A DNA stretch of 6,533 nt from a bacterium UBP3_UBA6266. GTDB taxonomy: Bacteria > Auribacterota > UBA6266. The stretch is from contig DJVC01000097.1 in the NCBI GenBank assembly GCA_002440765.1, positions 1 to 6,533 of the forward strand. Direction: 5' to 3'. The notes below the pieces were generated by a model. The model had not been told where the DNA came from, searched no databases, and saw only the letters and a list, made by a program, of their open reading frames with translations. Positions 6,366 through 6,533 of this stretch are shown piece by piece (the first letter of the stretch is position 1; every line of letters starts with the position of its first letter). The translations under genes and the position numbers were made by a program.

Positions 6366-6533
6366 TTATCCTTTATTGATTTTATCCGCTATTCTTGATG
6401 CAGCTCCGCAATTGGCTATAACAAGATTTTTAGCCCTTCTGCCGAATTCTTTAGACATTGCTTTATCCCTGCATAAAGATATAAGTTTCTCTTCAAATTC
6501 GATTTCATTGTTTGCAACAATACAGGCATTCGC
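6366..6533 (-). CDS. waaA: Probable Kdo transferase WaaA/KdtA (C-terminal 55 residues; runs off the right edge)
   Basis: An open frame enters from the right edge and ends at TAA 6368-6366, giving 55 residues. The start ANACIVANNEIEFEEKLISL and the end ANCGAASRIADKIN fit the last two helices of GT-B glycosyltransferases, in particular the WaaA/KdtA tail, where an acidic helix (EEL...L..LL) is followed by a block of the form N.GA..R....I. WaaA adds Kdo to lipid IVA, which is the step after LpxK, and waaA commonly sits near lpxK. Adjacency here is broken by three genes, but the strand and tight spacing agree with one operon. Only the tail is visible and no catalytic residue can be checked; another GT-B glycosyltransferase of the LPS pathway is the main alternative. 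Confidence 0.6.
   Translation of the reverse strand, partial: ANACIVANNEIEFEEKLISLCRDKAMSKEFGRRAKNLVIANCGAASRIADKINKG

Overview
The window is a compact, single-strand operon segment. All eight genes, six of them complete and two cut by the window edges, read on the minus strand, so transcription runs from the right end to the left. The content is Gram-negative lipid A and lipopolysaccharide inner-core synthesis: a probable Kdo transferase C-terminus (waaA), tetraacyldisaccharide 4'-kinase (lpxK), a lipid A-type acyltransferase (lpxL/htrB family), an ADP-heptose:LPS heptosyltransferase (waaF type), and the start of a family-4 glycosyltransferase resembling core glucosyltransferases. The host therefore makes an LPS outer membrane. 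The sequence is moderately AT-rich and the genes are tightly packed. Set-ups of this kind occur in several uncultivated Gram-negative lineages (Omnitrophota is one guess), but nothing here fixes the phylum.

Layout in transcription order: 6533-6366 waaA C-terminus; 6339-5434 PTS EIIA domain fused to a CBS pair; 5421-4165 ArsB/NhaD/OCA2-like (SLC13-type) permease; 4156-3698 second, stand-alone EIIA protein; 3685-2513 lpxK; 2574-1633 lpxL-like acyltransferase; a 175-base spacer (1632-1458) with several inverted repeats; 1457-429 waaF; 412-1 N-terminal part of a GT4 glycosyltransferase. Apart from the spacer, gaps are 8-26 bases or genes overlap, which argues for one transcript with translational coupling.

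The envelope genes form a pathway: LpxK phosphorylates the lipid A disaccharide, WaaA adds Kdo, the LpxL-like enzyme adds a secondary acyl chain, WaaF adds heptose and the GT4 probably extends the core. The unexpected part is the three-gene EIIA-CBS / permease / EIIA block between waaA and lpxK. Both EIIA domains keep the phosphorylatable histidine, no sugar-specific IIB or IIC component is present, and the permease is an ion/anion-type transporter rather than a PTS channel. The simplest inference is a phosphorylation- and ligand-controlled transport switch, similar in spirit to EIIA-Ntr control of potassium transport, co-expressed with lipid A synthesis. That functional link is a hypothesis. 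The individual family assignments are solid for LpxK, the acyltransferase, WaaF, the permease superfamily and the EIIA domains.
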